The position numbers and the translations under genes were made by a program. Shown piece after piece: positions 7,531 to 14,398 of a stretch of DNA of 14,398 bases. Numbering within the stretch: the first letter of the stretch is position 1; each line of letters starts with the position of its first letter. Source of the stretch: an uncultured Verrucomicrobiota bacterium (GTDB taxonomy: Bacteria > Verrucomicrobiota > Verrucomicrobiae > Opitutales > Opitutaceae); NCBI GenBank assembly GCA_946482165.1, contig CAMLQS010000108.1, forward strand, positions 1 to 14,398, in the 5' to 3' direction. Under the pieces are notes generated by a model. The model did no database searches. It saw nothing but the letters and a program-made list of their open reading frames with translations, and was not told the origin of the DNA.

Positions 7531-9813
7531 TCAGCGCGACGCCGGCGCGGAGGAGGCCGGGACGATGTTCGAGTAGCCCGAGTAGCCACCGGTGTTGTAG
7601 GCGCGGACGCGGTAGCGGAGGGCGGCGGGATTCGCGATGCCGGTGTTTTCGAAGCGGGATGCGCCGGCGTCGAGATTGGCGACCTCGTAGAAAGGCGCGC
7701 CGTCGAGCGAAGCCTCGATCTTCACGCCGCTTTGCGAGGTGCCGGAGGCGTTTTTCCAATCCAGGCGAACAATGCCGCCGTCGAGCGAAGTCGCGGTGAG
7801 CCCGCCGGGCGCGGGAGGAGGCGTCGGTGGCTGCCGCTCGATCGAGACGTGGTCGAAGAAGCCTTTGGCCGGATCGGTCTCCTTTCGTCCGGGAGGGGTC
7901 CCGCCGCCGCTGGCGAGCAGGCCGGCCAGCACGCCGCGGGGGAGCGAAACGCTGCTTTTCCCGATCTCGAACCACTCGATGCCGTCGGATGACTGATAGG
8001 CGGTGAACTCGTCGCCCACGCGCCGGAGGCGGAGCCAGACGGGCATCCAGGTGTAGTCGCAGCCGCGCTGGACGGCGGTCTTGCCGTCGATCCGCGTGCG
8101 GAAGCGCGCGAGGCGTCCACCGACTTCGCCCAAGGTCACCGCCATGGCGCGCGGTTTGTTATTCCCCGGCTCCCGGACCGTCAGCCCCATCATGCCGACG
8201 GGTCCCTGCCAATCCGCCAGGCGGGCGGTGACGGTGAAGTCGCCCTCCACGGTCTGACCGGCGAAGCTACCGTCCAGGTCGCGGCCCGCGGCGGGCACGA
8301 GGAAGGAGTTGCCGGCGGCCTTGGAATGAAGCGTTCCTTCGGCGGACACGCGCCGGCTGGCGGGCGGGAGTTCCTCGCCCTTGGCCGGGACGGCGCTCAC
8401 GGGCGCGGAGGCGGGGCTTTTGCCGGCCTTGTTGAGCGCGGCGACGGTGTAGTAGTAGGTGCGGCCGGGCTCCGCGGCGCCGTCCACGTAGGAGGGGGTC
8501 GTCCAGCGGGTGGTCGAGTAGATGGACGTGAAAGGCCCGCCCGGAGAGGTGGCGCGGCTGACCTCGTAGCCATGCGCGCTGTAGGAGCCGGAGGGCGACC
8601 AGCGCAGCTCGACCCGGTTCAGCCCCGGAACCGCGACGACCTCGCGCGGCGTCGGCGGCGCGTTGGACGGCAAGGGAGAGGCCTTGGCGTCGAGGGTGTA
8701 GGTGAGCGTGCCGTGGCCGAGGACGTCGATCTCGCCCGGCTCGGGGCGGCGCAGCGCGGCGAAGCGTTGGACGTGCGGTGCCTTCAACCCTTGGCGAACG
8801 ACGTAGTGGTTGTAAACCAGCTCGAAGTGAGAGGCGTCGAGGCGGCCGTGGTAGTTCTCGGAAATGTAGAACTGCTTCACGCCGTCCGAGTTGTTGTAGA
8901 ACTTGTAGGGCGCGCCCTTCCAGAGGGTGTATTGCGCGGTGTGTTCGGCGGCGCCGAGCAGGCGATTGTCGTCGTGGCCAAAGAGGTCGAGACCTTGGTT
9001 CCAGGCGATCTGGCACATCTCGAAAAGCAGGCCCTGTCCGCCCATGACGTGGGCGTAGTCGCGGCCGCTCTCCTGCCACTGGACGAGGCCGTCCTCGAAG
9101 CGGAATGGCGCGGCGTTGCGAAGGGAGCCGTTGCCGCGGCCGTTTTTGAAATACTCGACGGCCTCGTCGAACTTGGCGCGGTCGTCGCAGAAGACGCCGA
9201 TGGCCAGGATGGCGCGCATGTTGCAGGTGTCCCAATTGGCCCAGTAGTGGTCCTCCCTGGCGCCGTTGTGGCGGACGAGAAAGTCGTGACAAACCGGATA
9301 CATGAAATCCAGGAGCATGCGCTTGAAGCGCGTCTGGTCGGCGGCGGACCACCCGGGATAGGAACGCATCAGCTCCGCCGCGATGGCGAAGGTGCCGACG
9401 GGAATGCCGCTCAAGCCGGGCTGGTTGTCGCCTTTCGGGACTTCGGACACCGTCCCGGACCACGCGTCGAGGATGCGCACGGCGCAGTCGGCGTGGGAGA
9501 TGTCTCCGGAGATGAGCCAGCGCAGGGCGTTCAGGTAGGCGGCGTTGGCGTCGTCCTGCGCCCGCTGGCGGCTGACCATGTGCCGATGGGGACCGGGCTT
9601 GTAGTCGTCACGGGCCTTCCGGTCCTGGAGGAGCGCGTTCCAGCCCTCGATCCACGGGCTCTCGCCCGCGGCCACCTTGGCTTTCATGCGGTCGAGATCG
9701 GCCTGAGTGTGCAAACCTCCCGGATGGACGAACTCCCGGGCGGCGGCCGAGGCGGCCTGGCCGATGAACAGCGCGAACAAAAGAAAGCCGAGGCGGGACA
9801 AACGAGAGACCAT
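7531..9813 (-). CDS. Secreted alginate-lyase-family protein with Fn3, beta-sandwich and Fn3 modules
   Basis: The 760-residue protein starts with a signal peptide (1-24, SAAA before REF). Residues about 28-375 match the alginate-lyase helical toroid: FVHPGGLHTQADLDRM at the entry, WANWDTCNM at 191-199 and QESGRDYAHVMGGQGL at 247-262, giving Asn193 or Asn198 and His255 as candidate active-site residues. These segments align well with the plus-strand lyase (for example GWSAAD and FCDD.AKFD in both). Then follow Fn3 (388-476), a DUF1349-like concanavalin-type sandwich (488-660) with the shared motif YQSSDGIEWFEIG, and a degenerate second Fn3 (665-757). No anchor or sorting signal is seen at the C terminus. 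Presumed function is beta-elimination of an extracellular uronate polymer. The start at 9813 is the only Met giving a signal peptide. It lies 144 bases after the SLH lyase and 56 bases before GH35. Confidence 0.9.
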   Translation of the reverse strand: MVSRLSRLGFLLFALFIGQAASAAAREFVHPGGLHTQADLDRMKAKVAAGESPWIEGWNALLQDRKARDDYKPGPHRHMVSRQRAQDDANAAYLNALRWLISGDISHADCAVRILDAWSGTVSEVPKGDNQPGLSGIPVGTFAIAAELMRSYPGWSAADQTRFKRMLLDFMYPVCHDFLVRHNGAREDHYWANWDTCNMRAILAIGVFCDDRAKFDEAVEYFKNGRGNGSLRNAAPFRFEDGLVQWQESGRDYAHVMGGQGLLFEMCQIAWNQGLDLFGHDDNRLLGAAEHTAQYTLWKGAPYKFYNNSDGVKQFYISENYHGRLDASHFELVYNHYVVRQGLKAPHVQRFAALRRPEPGEIDVLGHGTLTYTLDAKASPLPSNAPPTPREVVAVPGLNRVELRWSPSGSYSAHGYEVSRATSPGGPFTSIYSTTRWTTPSYVDGAAEPGRTYYYTVAALNKAGKSPASAPVSAVPAKGEELPPASRRVSAEGTLHSKAAGNSFLVPAAGRDLDGSFAGQTVEGDFTVTARLADWQGPVGMMGLTVREPGNNKPRAMAVTLGEVGGRLARFRTRIDGKTAVQRGCDYTWMPVWLRLRRVGDEFTAYQSSDGIEWFEIGKSSVSLPRGVLAGLLASGGGTPPGRKETDPAKGFFDHVSIERQPPTPPPAPGGLTATSLDGGIVRLDWKNASGTSQSGVKIEASLDGAPFYEVANLDAGASRFENTGIANPAALRYRVRAYNTGGYSGYSNIVPASSAPASR

Positions 9814-9868
9814 GTTTGAAAAAGGGACCGGCAGGCGACGAAGGCGAAATGGAGGACGGGTTGGTAGA

Positions 9869-9908
9869 CGGCTTAGTTCGCAACCGGCACTCGCGACATG
9901 CTAAGCCG
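9869..9908. promoter_or_regulatory. Long-loop inverted repeat between the two minus-strand lyase genes
   Basis: Perfect 8-bp arms CGGCTTAG (9869-9876) and CTAAGCCG (9901-9908) enclose 24 bases that can pair further (TCGC with GCGA). It lies in the 144-base gap after the SLH-lyase stop and 55 bases before the next start. No T-tract follows it on the minus strand, so it is not a standard terminator. A transcript processing or stability hairpin, or an operator for an internal promoter, would fit. Confidence 0.4.
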
Positions 9909-9957
9909 TGGAAATTCAGTCGAAGGCGGAGTTGCGGGGTAAGATGGCGAGCAGATT

Positions 9958-12900
9958 TCAGAGGTGAACGACCAAGGAATACCCGGAGGGTATTGCGCCG
10001 GAAGAGAGCCATTGAAAGGTGCCGCCAGATTGCCTCGATACGACCCTCTCGATTGAATTTCTACGGCTAAGGGAGGCCGACGACGCGTCAGGCGCCGGAG
10101 CCGACGGGACCGGATACGTGGTGACGGCCCTCATGATGTCGTCGTAAGCCCAGTGAGAGGAATCCAAATCCGAGAACGACGCCATGCCCTCGCGCGGACG
10201 TTCGGTCCGCCCGATCATCCGGTTCGCAGCCACCACGAACTCCGCCCGGGTCACCGGCGCGCGCGGACGGAACGAGCCGGATTTATCCGCGACCAGCCAC
10301 CCTTCCCTCGCCACGCGCCGGATTTCGGCGGCATGCGGAGTGTCGGCGCGGACATCCTTCGGCGCAGGGCCGTCTTTTCCTTTCAAGTCCTGCATGAGCG
10401 CCATGATGGCGGCCAACTGCCCTCGGGTGATGGGCGCGTCCGGATGGAAACGGGTTTCCCCATCCGCGGGGACGAGGCCCTTGCTCGACATGTAGGCGAC
10501 ATCGTCGAAGAAGGGCGCGTCACGGGGCACATCGACGAAGGCGCATGAGTAGACGCCCTTGTCGGTGTAGTCGTCCACCAGACCGGCCAGCAGCGAGACC
10601 GCCTCGGCCTTGGTCAGTTTTTTATCCGGGCGAAAGGTGCCGTCGCCATAGCCCGCGATATACGCCAGACGGTAATCCTGACCGCGATCCTCCACGCGCT
10701 CGCCGACGATGCGCAGCTCCGCGATTTCGAAGATCGGATACGTCTTCGCGGGCATGAAGAAGCGCAGATAGCGGTAGGCCTTGGCCCGCTCCTCCTCCTT
10801 GACCGCCAAGGTCTGCAAGTCGGGGGATCTCGCGGCCTTCTCCTTGGTCAACAGCGTCCAATTTTTGCGGTCGTTGGAACCATAGACCACCGAGTCCGCC
10901 ACGCGGACGGGGAAACCGTCGCGGGCCTGGAGGCGGAATGCCTCGGCGCGCACCTTGAAGCGATTGCCGAAATCCATCGTGATGCTCTTGTCGAAGCCCC
11001 AGAGGCCGCCCCAGGTAAGCGGATTGCCATCGGCCATCTTCTCGCCGCCGCGGTCCTCGCAGGAACCGATCTTGCGGTAATCCAAGGTGCCGTCGGACAG
11101 GCGCGGCGTCAGGAGTTCCAACCCGGCCGCGGCGCGTTTCAATGCCGCCAGATCACGGGCTTCCAGCGCCGCTTTGAATGCCTGCTCGGTCTCCGACACG
11201 TAACGTTGCGTCGGATCGTAGGGACGAGCCACGAAATCCAGCGCGGCCTGCAAGTCGCGGGCCACATGAATGTCCACGCGCAGGGTTCGCATCGTGTCGC
11301 CGTCGCGCGCGGTGACATAGAGCGCATGATCGCCCTCCTGCCCTGTGGCGGGAGCCCACGAAAGGCCGCCCGTCGCGGCGTCGAATTTCGCGCCGGCGGG
11401 AAGATTCATCGCGCCGTAGCTCACGGAGGCCGAAGCGCCCTTGGCGGTGATCACTTCTTCGACACGGGCGCCGACAAACGACGGGATCGACAAGGTGTCG
11501 TCCGCAGACTCGAACGCGAGGGGACGGACGACGGACGTGTCCGTTTCGATGCGGTCGAAGTCAATGGTCGCGGGACCGGCCAGAGGCGTGGCCTGGATGT
11601 AGAGAGGAGCGTGGCCTTCAAAGGCGGCGAGCACATGGTTCCACTCGCCTTGCGCAGGGCGCACGTAGAGTTCCTGAAGGGGGCCCCGGAGCGCGAAATC
11701 CTCGTCTTGGTAGAAGCTCAGCTTGACGAAAGAGTCGGAGCGCACGCGCAGGCCGGCGCCGCGCGGGACACGGCTCGCGACCACCATCGTGCGCGGCGTC
11801 CCGCCGCCGAGCATCATGCGCACGTAGCCGGTGCCATCGGCGTCGCGCCGGACTCGCAGGGGCTTGTCGTCGGGCGAACCGGGATAACGGTCGCCGGGCA
11901 TCGCGTGCGCGGACAGGTCCACGAATTGAAACTCGAACTGCTGGCCGGACACCGGCGCGCCGTCGCGCACGATCTTCAGCGCGGGGAGCCGCGCCGCCAG
12001 CGCGCGCTTCGCTTTCTCCGGGTCCGGCGCGGCGTCCGAGGCGGAGGCGGGCAGGCCGATCCAGAAGTCGAAGGCGTAGTTGTGGATTTGATCGAGGTAT
12101 TTGCCCGACCTCGCGAGCTGCTCCCGGCCCACGGCCGTGGCGTCGTGCGCCACTTTGATGTAGCGCAGCGGCCCCGTTTCCAGATCGAGACCGACGGCCT
12201 TGAAATAATGGTAGGCGGCGGCGGTTCCGTTGCCGCCGATCGAGCCACGGCCGAAGTAGCTGATCTGGTCGAATCTCGCCAAGTAGTCCGGATGCTTGGG
12301 ATCGGTCTCGGAAAAGACGGACACCCACGGCTCCAGCCCGTAGCCGATGTTGTATTTCGCAAACAAGGCCGCGCCCTTGGGCAGACGATCATCCATGTAG
12401 TGGACGGGGAATACGCCTGCGTCCGCCTTCGCGACCGTGCCGTGGACGGGATGCACCTTCGTCCGCTGGAACGCGATGGTTTTGGCCATCATCAACAAGT
12501 TGTCGATGTTGCCGCCCGCGTGGGGTTGATCCCGCCCCATCTCCACCAGCTGCAGGCGCGGCTCCACGGGTTCGCCGGTCTTGTCGTTGCGGGCGACCAG
12601 GCGGATTTGTTCCTTGATGGAGCCGTTGCGCCCCTGGTTCGAAGTCGTGGCGTTGGCGGTGGTCCACTCCACGGCCTGCCGATAGTTTTCGACATCATCC
12701 CCGAGGATCGTGGAGGCGAGATAGCCCATGATCGCGTAGGAATGCTGGTTCATGAAGTAGTTGTTCCGCTCGATGCAGTTCTTCCGGATCGGGAGGAGAC
12801 AGTGCTTTTGCAGCGCATCCACCATCGCGGGCGTCACCGCGAGCCGCGCGTCCCTTGGCTGGATCGCACGCAGGATGTCCGCGGCGCTGGCCAGGGTATA

Positions 12901-13413
12901 AACGTATTTGCCGATCTTGATGTGGCTGTCTGTGAAGTAGCGCGGGAAAAAACTTTTCTCGGTGCGCGAACCATACCAGTTGATGATCTCCACCGGGAGC
13001 TTCCGGTATTCCTCGTCGCCGGTGACCACGTAGAGGATGGCTTGCACCCAGGCCAAGTGCGCGTCGTGCGCAAAGCCGCCGATCCCGCCGTCGTTCACGA
13101 TTTGCTCAATGCGCTCGGGCTTGCGCTGCGGATTGGCGAAACGCGTGCGACGCATGCCCTCGAAGTGATCCACCCAAGGAGACACGCCAGCGATCACCTT
13201 CTCGCGCATGACGGCGAGCGTCTCGGCGTTGCAACTGATGCCCGGGTGCGCGAAGCCCTGCGGCGAGACGGTCTCGCGCAGCTCGACGGCGTTTTCCGCA
13301 AGAATCGTGGAGGCGACGAGTTCCTCCGCCGCGCCCTTGGCAAACGCCCCCCCGACTTGGCCGGCGCATAGCGCGAGCAAGGAAATGGCGAAGGCGGATT
13401 TCAGCCGACGCAT
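9958..13413 (-). CDS. Secreted alginate-lyase-family protein with Ig-like, F5/8C-like and C-terminal SLH modules
   Basis: The 1151-residue protein opens with a signal peptide (1-25, GGAFA before KG). Residues about 52-455 are an alginate-lyase toroid with NNYFMNQHSYAIMG (217-230) and VEMGRDQPH (290-298); Asn217, His224 and His298 are candidate active-site residues. A beta-rich region (480-625), a putative-Ig/cadherin-like domain (640-718, LPAGAKFDAATGGLSW), a short helical segment (720-768) and an F5/8C-like domain (780-905, VVYGSNDRKNWTLL) follow. The end carries SLH modules: a first half-module with GYGDGTFRPD and TKAE (917-945), a second (957-1009, ITRGQ), a third (1019-1067, VTRAE) and the opening half of another, SDLDSSHWAYDDIM (1081-1094). 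SLH repeats bind cell-wall polymers and hold enzymes at the surface. A 51-residue tail without a domain follows. The start at 13413 is chosen over 13530 because the upstream 39 residues are charged and would bury the signal peptide. Confidence 0.9.
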   Translation of the reverse strand: MRRLKSAFAISLLALCAGQVGGAFAKGAAEELVASTILAENAVELRETVSPQGFAHPGISCNAETLAVMREKVIAGVSPWVDHFEGMRRTRFANPQRKPERIEQIVNDGGIGGFAHDAHLAWVQAILYVVTGDEEYRKLPVEIINWYGSRTEKSFFPRYFTDSHIKIGKYVYTLASAADILRAIQPRDARLAVTPAMVDALQKHCLLPIRKNCIERNNYFMNQHSYAIMGYLASTILGDDVENYRQAVEWTTANATTSNQGRNGSIKEQIRLVARNDKTGEPVEPRLQLVEMGRDQPHAGGNIDNLLMMAKTIAFQRTKVHPVHGTVAKADAGVFPVHYMDDRLPKGAALFAKYNIGYGLEPWVSVFSETDPKHPDYLARFDQISYFGRGSIGGNGTAAAYHYFKAVGLDLETGPLRYIKVAHDATAVGREQLARSGKYLDQIHNYAFDFWIGLPASASDAAPDPEKAKRALAARLPALKIVRDGAPVSGQQFEFQFVDLSAHAMPGDRYPGSPDDKPLRVRRDADGTGYVRMMLGGGTPRTMVVASRVPRGAGLRVRSDSFVKLSFYQDEDFALRGPLQELYVRPAQGEWNHVLAAFEGHAPLYIQATPLAGPATIDFDRIETDTSVVRPLAFESADDTLSIPSFVGARVEEVITAKGASASVSYGAMNLPAGAKFDAATGGLSWAPATGQEGDHALYVTARDGDTMRTLRVDIHVARDLQAALDFVARPYDPTQRYVSETEQAFKAALEARDLAALKRAAAGLELLTPRLSDGTLDYRKIGSCEDRGGEKMADGNPLTWGGLWGFDKSITMDFGNRFKVRAEAFRLQARDGFPVRVADSVVYGSNDRKNWTLLTKEKAARSPDLQTLAVKEEERAKAYRYLRFFMPAKTYPIFEIAELRIVGERVEDRGQDYRLAYIAGYGDGTFRPDKKLTKAEAVSLLAGLVDDYTDKGVYSCAFVDVPRDAPFFDDVAYMSSKGLVPADGETRFHPDAPITRGQLAAIMALMQDLKGKDGPAPKDVRADTPHAAEIRRVAREGWLVADKSGSFRPRAPVTRAEFVVAANRMIGRTERPREGMASFSDLDSSHWAYDDIMRAVTTYPVPSAPAPDASSASLSRRNSIERVVSRQSGGTFQWLSSGAIPSGYSLVVHL

Positions 13414-13640
13414 CGTGTGTCGAAGAAGGTCGGACGCCGATTTTCTCGACCGGGTGATATCGCCGCCAAGGAACTCGAAACGGCGCGGACACAGGACAAA
13501 GTGGCGCGACGATGTGAACCGGAAATTCATGGGGCGGGGAAAACGCGGCAGCCTGTTTCGGCCGCCGACCCGCGCATTCTAGCAGGTTCCCGCCCGTCAC
13601 CCAATATCCCCAAACAAGGGATGCCCCCGCCCGCCTCGGT
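13414..13640. other. Intergenic leader between response regulator and the lyase block
   Basis: These 227 bases separate the response-regulator stop from the SLH-lyase start. The minus-strand frame of the lyase stays open up to 13530, but the 39 codons there encode a basic, low-similarity stretch that I do not call protein. A weak 5-bp dyad (ATCCC 13606-13610, GGGAT 13618-13622, 7-base loop) lies just upstream of the candidate promoter and could mark a regulator site or a weak end for the response-regulator transcript. If the promoter is right, the leader mRNA is roughly 150 bases. Confidence 0.55.
13576..13604 (-). promoter_or_regulatory. Candidate sigma-70-type promoter for the lyase-GH35-GH43 block
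   Basis: On the minus strand TTGGGT (13604-13599) is followed by a 17-base spacer and TAGAAT (13581-13576). The -10 matches the housekeeping consensus at five of six positions, the -35 at three of six, and the spacing is optimal. It is the best such pair I found in the gap before the first gene of the block. Transcription would start near 13569. Assignment is by eye only. Confidence 0.4.
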
Positions 13641-14366
13641 TCACTTCCGGCGCGGCGCGCCGGGCTTCTCGGCGCCCAAGCCCTCGAAGTATTTGGCGAC
13701 GGCCTCCGTCCGCGAGTGGACGTGCATCTTCTCATAGATGTTCTTCACGTAGGTCCGAATCGTCTCGACGGTGAGCGAGAGCCTGTCCCCGACCTCCTTC
13801 GTGCTCAGCCCGCGCGCGATCAACCCGAGCACCTCGGTCTCGCGCTGGCTCAGGCGCCGGAGTTCGTCCGAGCCCTTTGAGCGCTGCCGAAAAAATTGCA
13901 CCACCCGGCGGGCGATGCCGCTGGTCATCGGCACGCCACCGCGCCGCACATCGAGCAGGCCGTTGCGAAGATCCTCCGGCGCGCCGTCTTTCAACAGATA
14001 CCCGTCGGCGCCTGCTTCGAGTGCGCGAAAGACCAGTTCCTCCTCGTCGGAGGACGTGAGCATGACGATCTGGCACGAGGGAAGGCGATCTTTGAGGCGC
14101 AAGGTGCATTCGATACCGGACATGCGGGGCAGGTAGATGTCCATGAGCACGACATCGGGGGCGAGCGCGGGCAGCGCCTTGAGCGCCTCCTCGGCGCTGA
14201 CGCAGGCCTGCACGCAGACGAAACCCTCGAACGACTCGATCAGTTGCACCACTTCGGCGCGGATGCCCTCGACGTCCTCGACCACGGCCACGCGGCAGGC
14301 GCACGACGCGTCGAAGTCGGCGGAAGGGAGGGACGGTGAAGCGGGCGGATGCGAGGATCGGGACAT
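13641..14366 (-). CDS. NarL/LuxR-family two-component response regulator
   Basis: The 241-residue protein has an N-terminal receiver domain (about 24-140) and a C-terminal LuxR-type helix-turn-helix (about 170-230). Receiver landmarks are the acidic pair Glu30-Asp31 in VVED, the phospho-acceptor Asp76 in VLMDIYLP, Thr104 in MLTSSDEE and Lys126 in YLLKDGAPEDL, all intact. The DNA-binding part reads LSQRETEVLGLIARGLSTKE, with TVETIRTYVKNIYEKM as the recognition region. Phosphorylation by a sensor kinase would promote dimerisation and DNA binding. The first 23 residues are a Ser/Pro-rich extension; no other in-frame Met lies in this region, so translation from 14366 or from a non-ATG start are the options. 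No kinase gene is in view, but one could lie beyond the right edge. Its position upstream on the same strand suggests, without proving, that it controls the polysaccharide block. Confidence 0.95.
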   Translation of the reverse strand: MSRSSHPPASPSLPSADFDASCACRVAVVEDVEGIRAEVVQLIESFEGFVCVQACVSAEEALKALPALAPDVVLMDIYLPRMSGIECTLRLKDRLPSCQIVMLTSSDEEELVFRALEAGADGYLLKDGAPEDLRNGLLDVRRGGVPMTSGIARRVVQFFRQRSKGSDELRRLSQRETEVLGLIARGLSTKEVGDRLSLTVETIRTYVKNIYEKMHVHSRTEAVAKYFEGLGAEKPGAPRRK

Positions 14367-14398
14367 GGCGGCGGGAATCGGGTAACACGACCGAAGGC

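Noticed and set aside
4916..7576. Long plus-strand open frame of 886 codons antisense to the GH35 gene
   Set aside because: It mirrors GH35 codons in GC-rich DNA, has repetitive Val/Gly/Ala/Glu composition, no domain and no signal peptide; the opposite strand has an unmistakable enzyme.
8326..9819. 497-codon plus-strand open frame antisense to the second lyase
   Set aside because: Same shadow pattern; no recognisable motif, and it would overlap a well-supported CDS completely.
11206..13371. 721-codon plus-strand open frame antisense to the SLH lyase
   Set aside because: It is His/Arg/Gly/Val-rich shadow coding produced by GC-skewed third positions of the real gene.
13414..13530. Upstream start of the SLH lyase at 13530
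   Set aside because: It would add 39 basic residues before the signal peptide and block export; kept only as part of the leader.
13647..13663. GC-rich palindrome at the 3' end of the response-regulator gene as terminator
   Set aside because: It is inside the coding sequence, leaves a one-base centre and has no T-tract.
1..14398. CRISPR arrays, tRNA or rRNA genes, insertion sequences, prophage genes
   Set aside because: I saw no regularly spaced repeats, no tRNA-like cloverleaf sequence, no transposase and no integrase on either strand.

Overview
The window looks like chromosomal DNA of a high-GC, Gram-negative member of the PVC superphylum, most likely a verrucomicrobium of the Opitutaceae type. 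Three things point there. The gene fragment at the left edge belongs to the ECF-like sigma family that is abundant in Planctomycetes and Verrucomicrobia. The intergenic palindrome at 316-370 is of the kind whose spurious translation gives the peptide HGRDAHAT, which I remember as scattered through PVC genomes. None of the seven start codons has a recognisable Shine-Dalgarno sequence. The taxonomic placement is inference.

Layout: (a) 1-183, minus strand, the first 61 codons of an ECF sigma factor cut by the window edge. (b) 184-549, a divergent intergenic region holding a small operator-like inverted repeat and the PVC-type palindrome. (c) 550-3393, plus strand, a secreted five-module alginate-lyase-fold protein with Fn3, CBM32-like and ricin-type lectin modules. 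(d) 3394-3509, a convergent junction with a strong bidirectional terminator. (e) A four-gene minus-strand block, in transcription order: an SLH-terminated lyase (13413-9958), a second Fn3-bearing lyase (9813-7531), a GH35 beta-galactosidase-like enzyme (7474-4973) and a GH43-CBM32 enzyme (4913-3510). (f) 14366-13641, minus strand, a NarL/LuxR-type response regulator upstream of the block, separated by a 227-base gap with a plausible sigma-70-type promoter.

All five enzymes carry clear N-terminal signal peptides. Together they look like an exported degradation kit for a uronate-containing heteropolysaccharide: lyases cut the acidic backbone, while GH35 and GH43 trim galactose and arabinose or xylose type side chains. 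The substrate itself cannot be read from sequence. No SusC/SusD, TonB receptor, transporter or cytoplasmic uronate-catabolism gene lies in the window. The most unusual item is the first gene of the block: an alginate-lyase-fold enzyme ending in S-layer homology (SLH) modules, an architecture I associate with Paenibacillus rather than with Verrucomicrobia.
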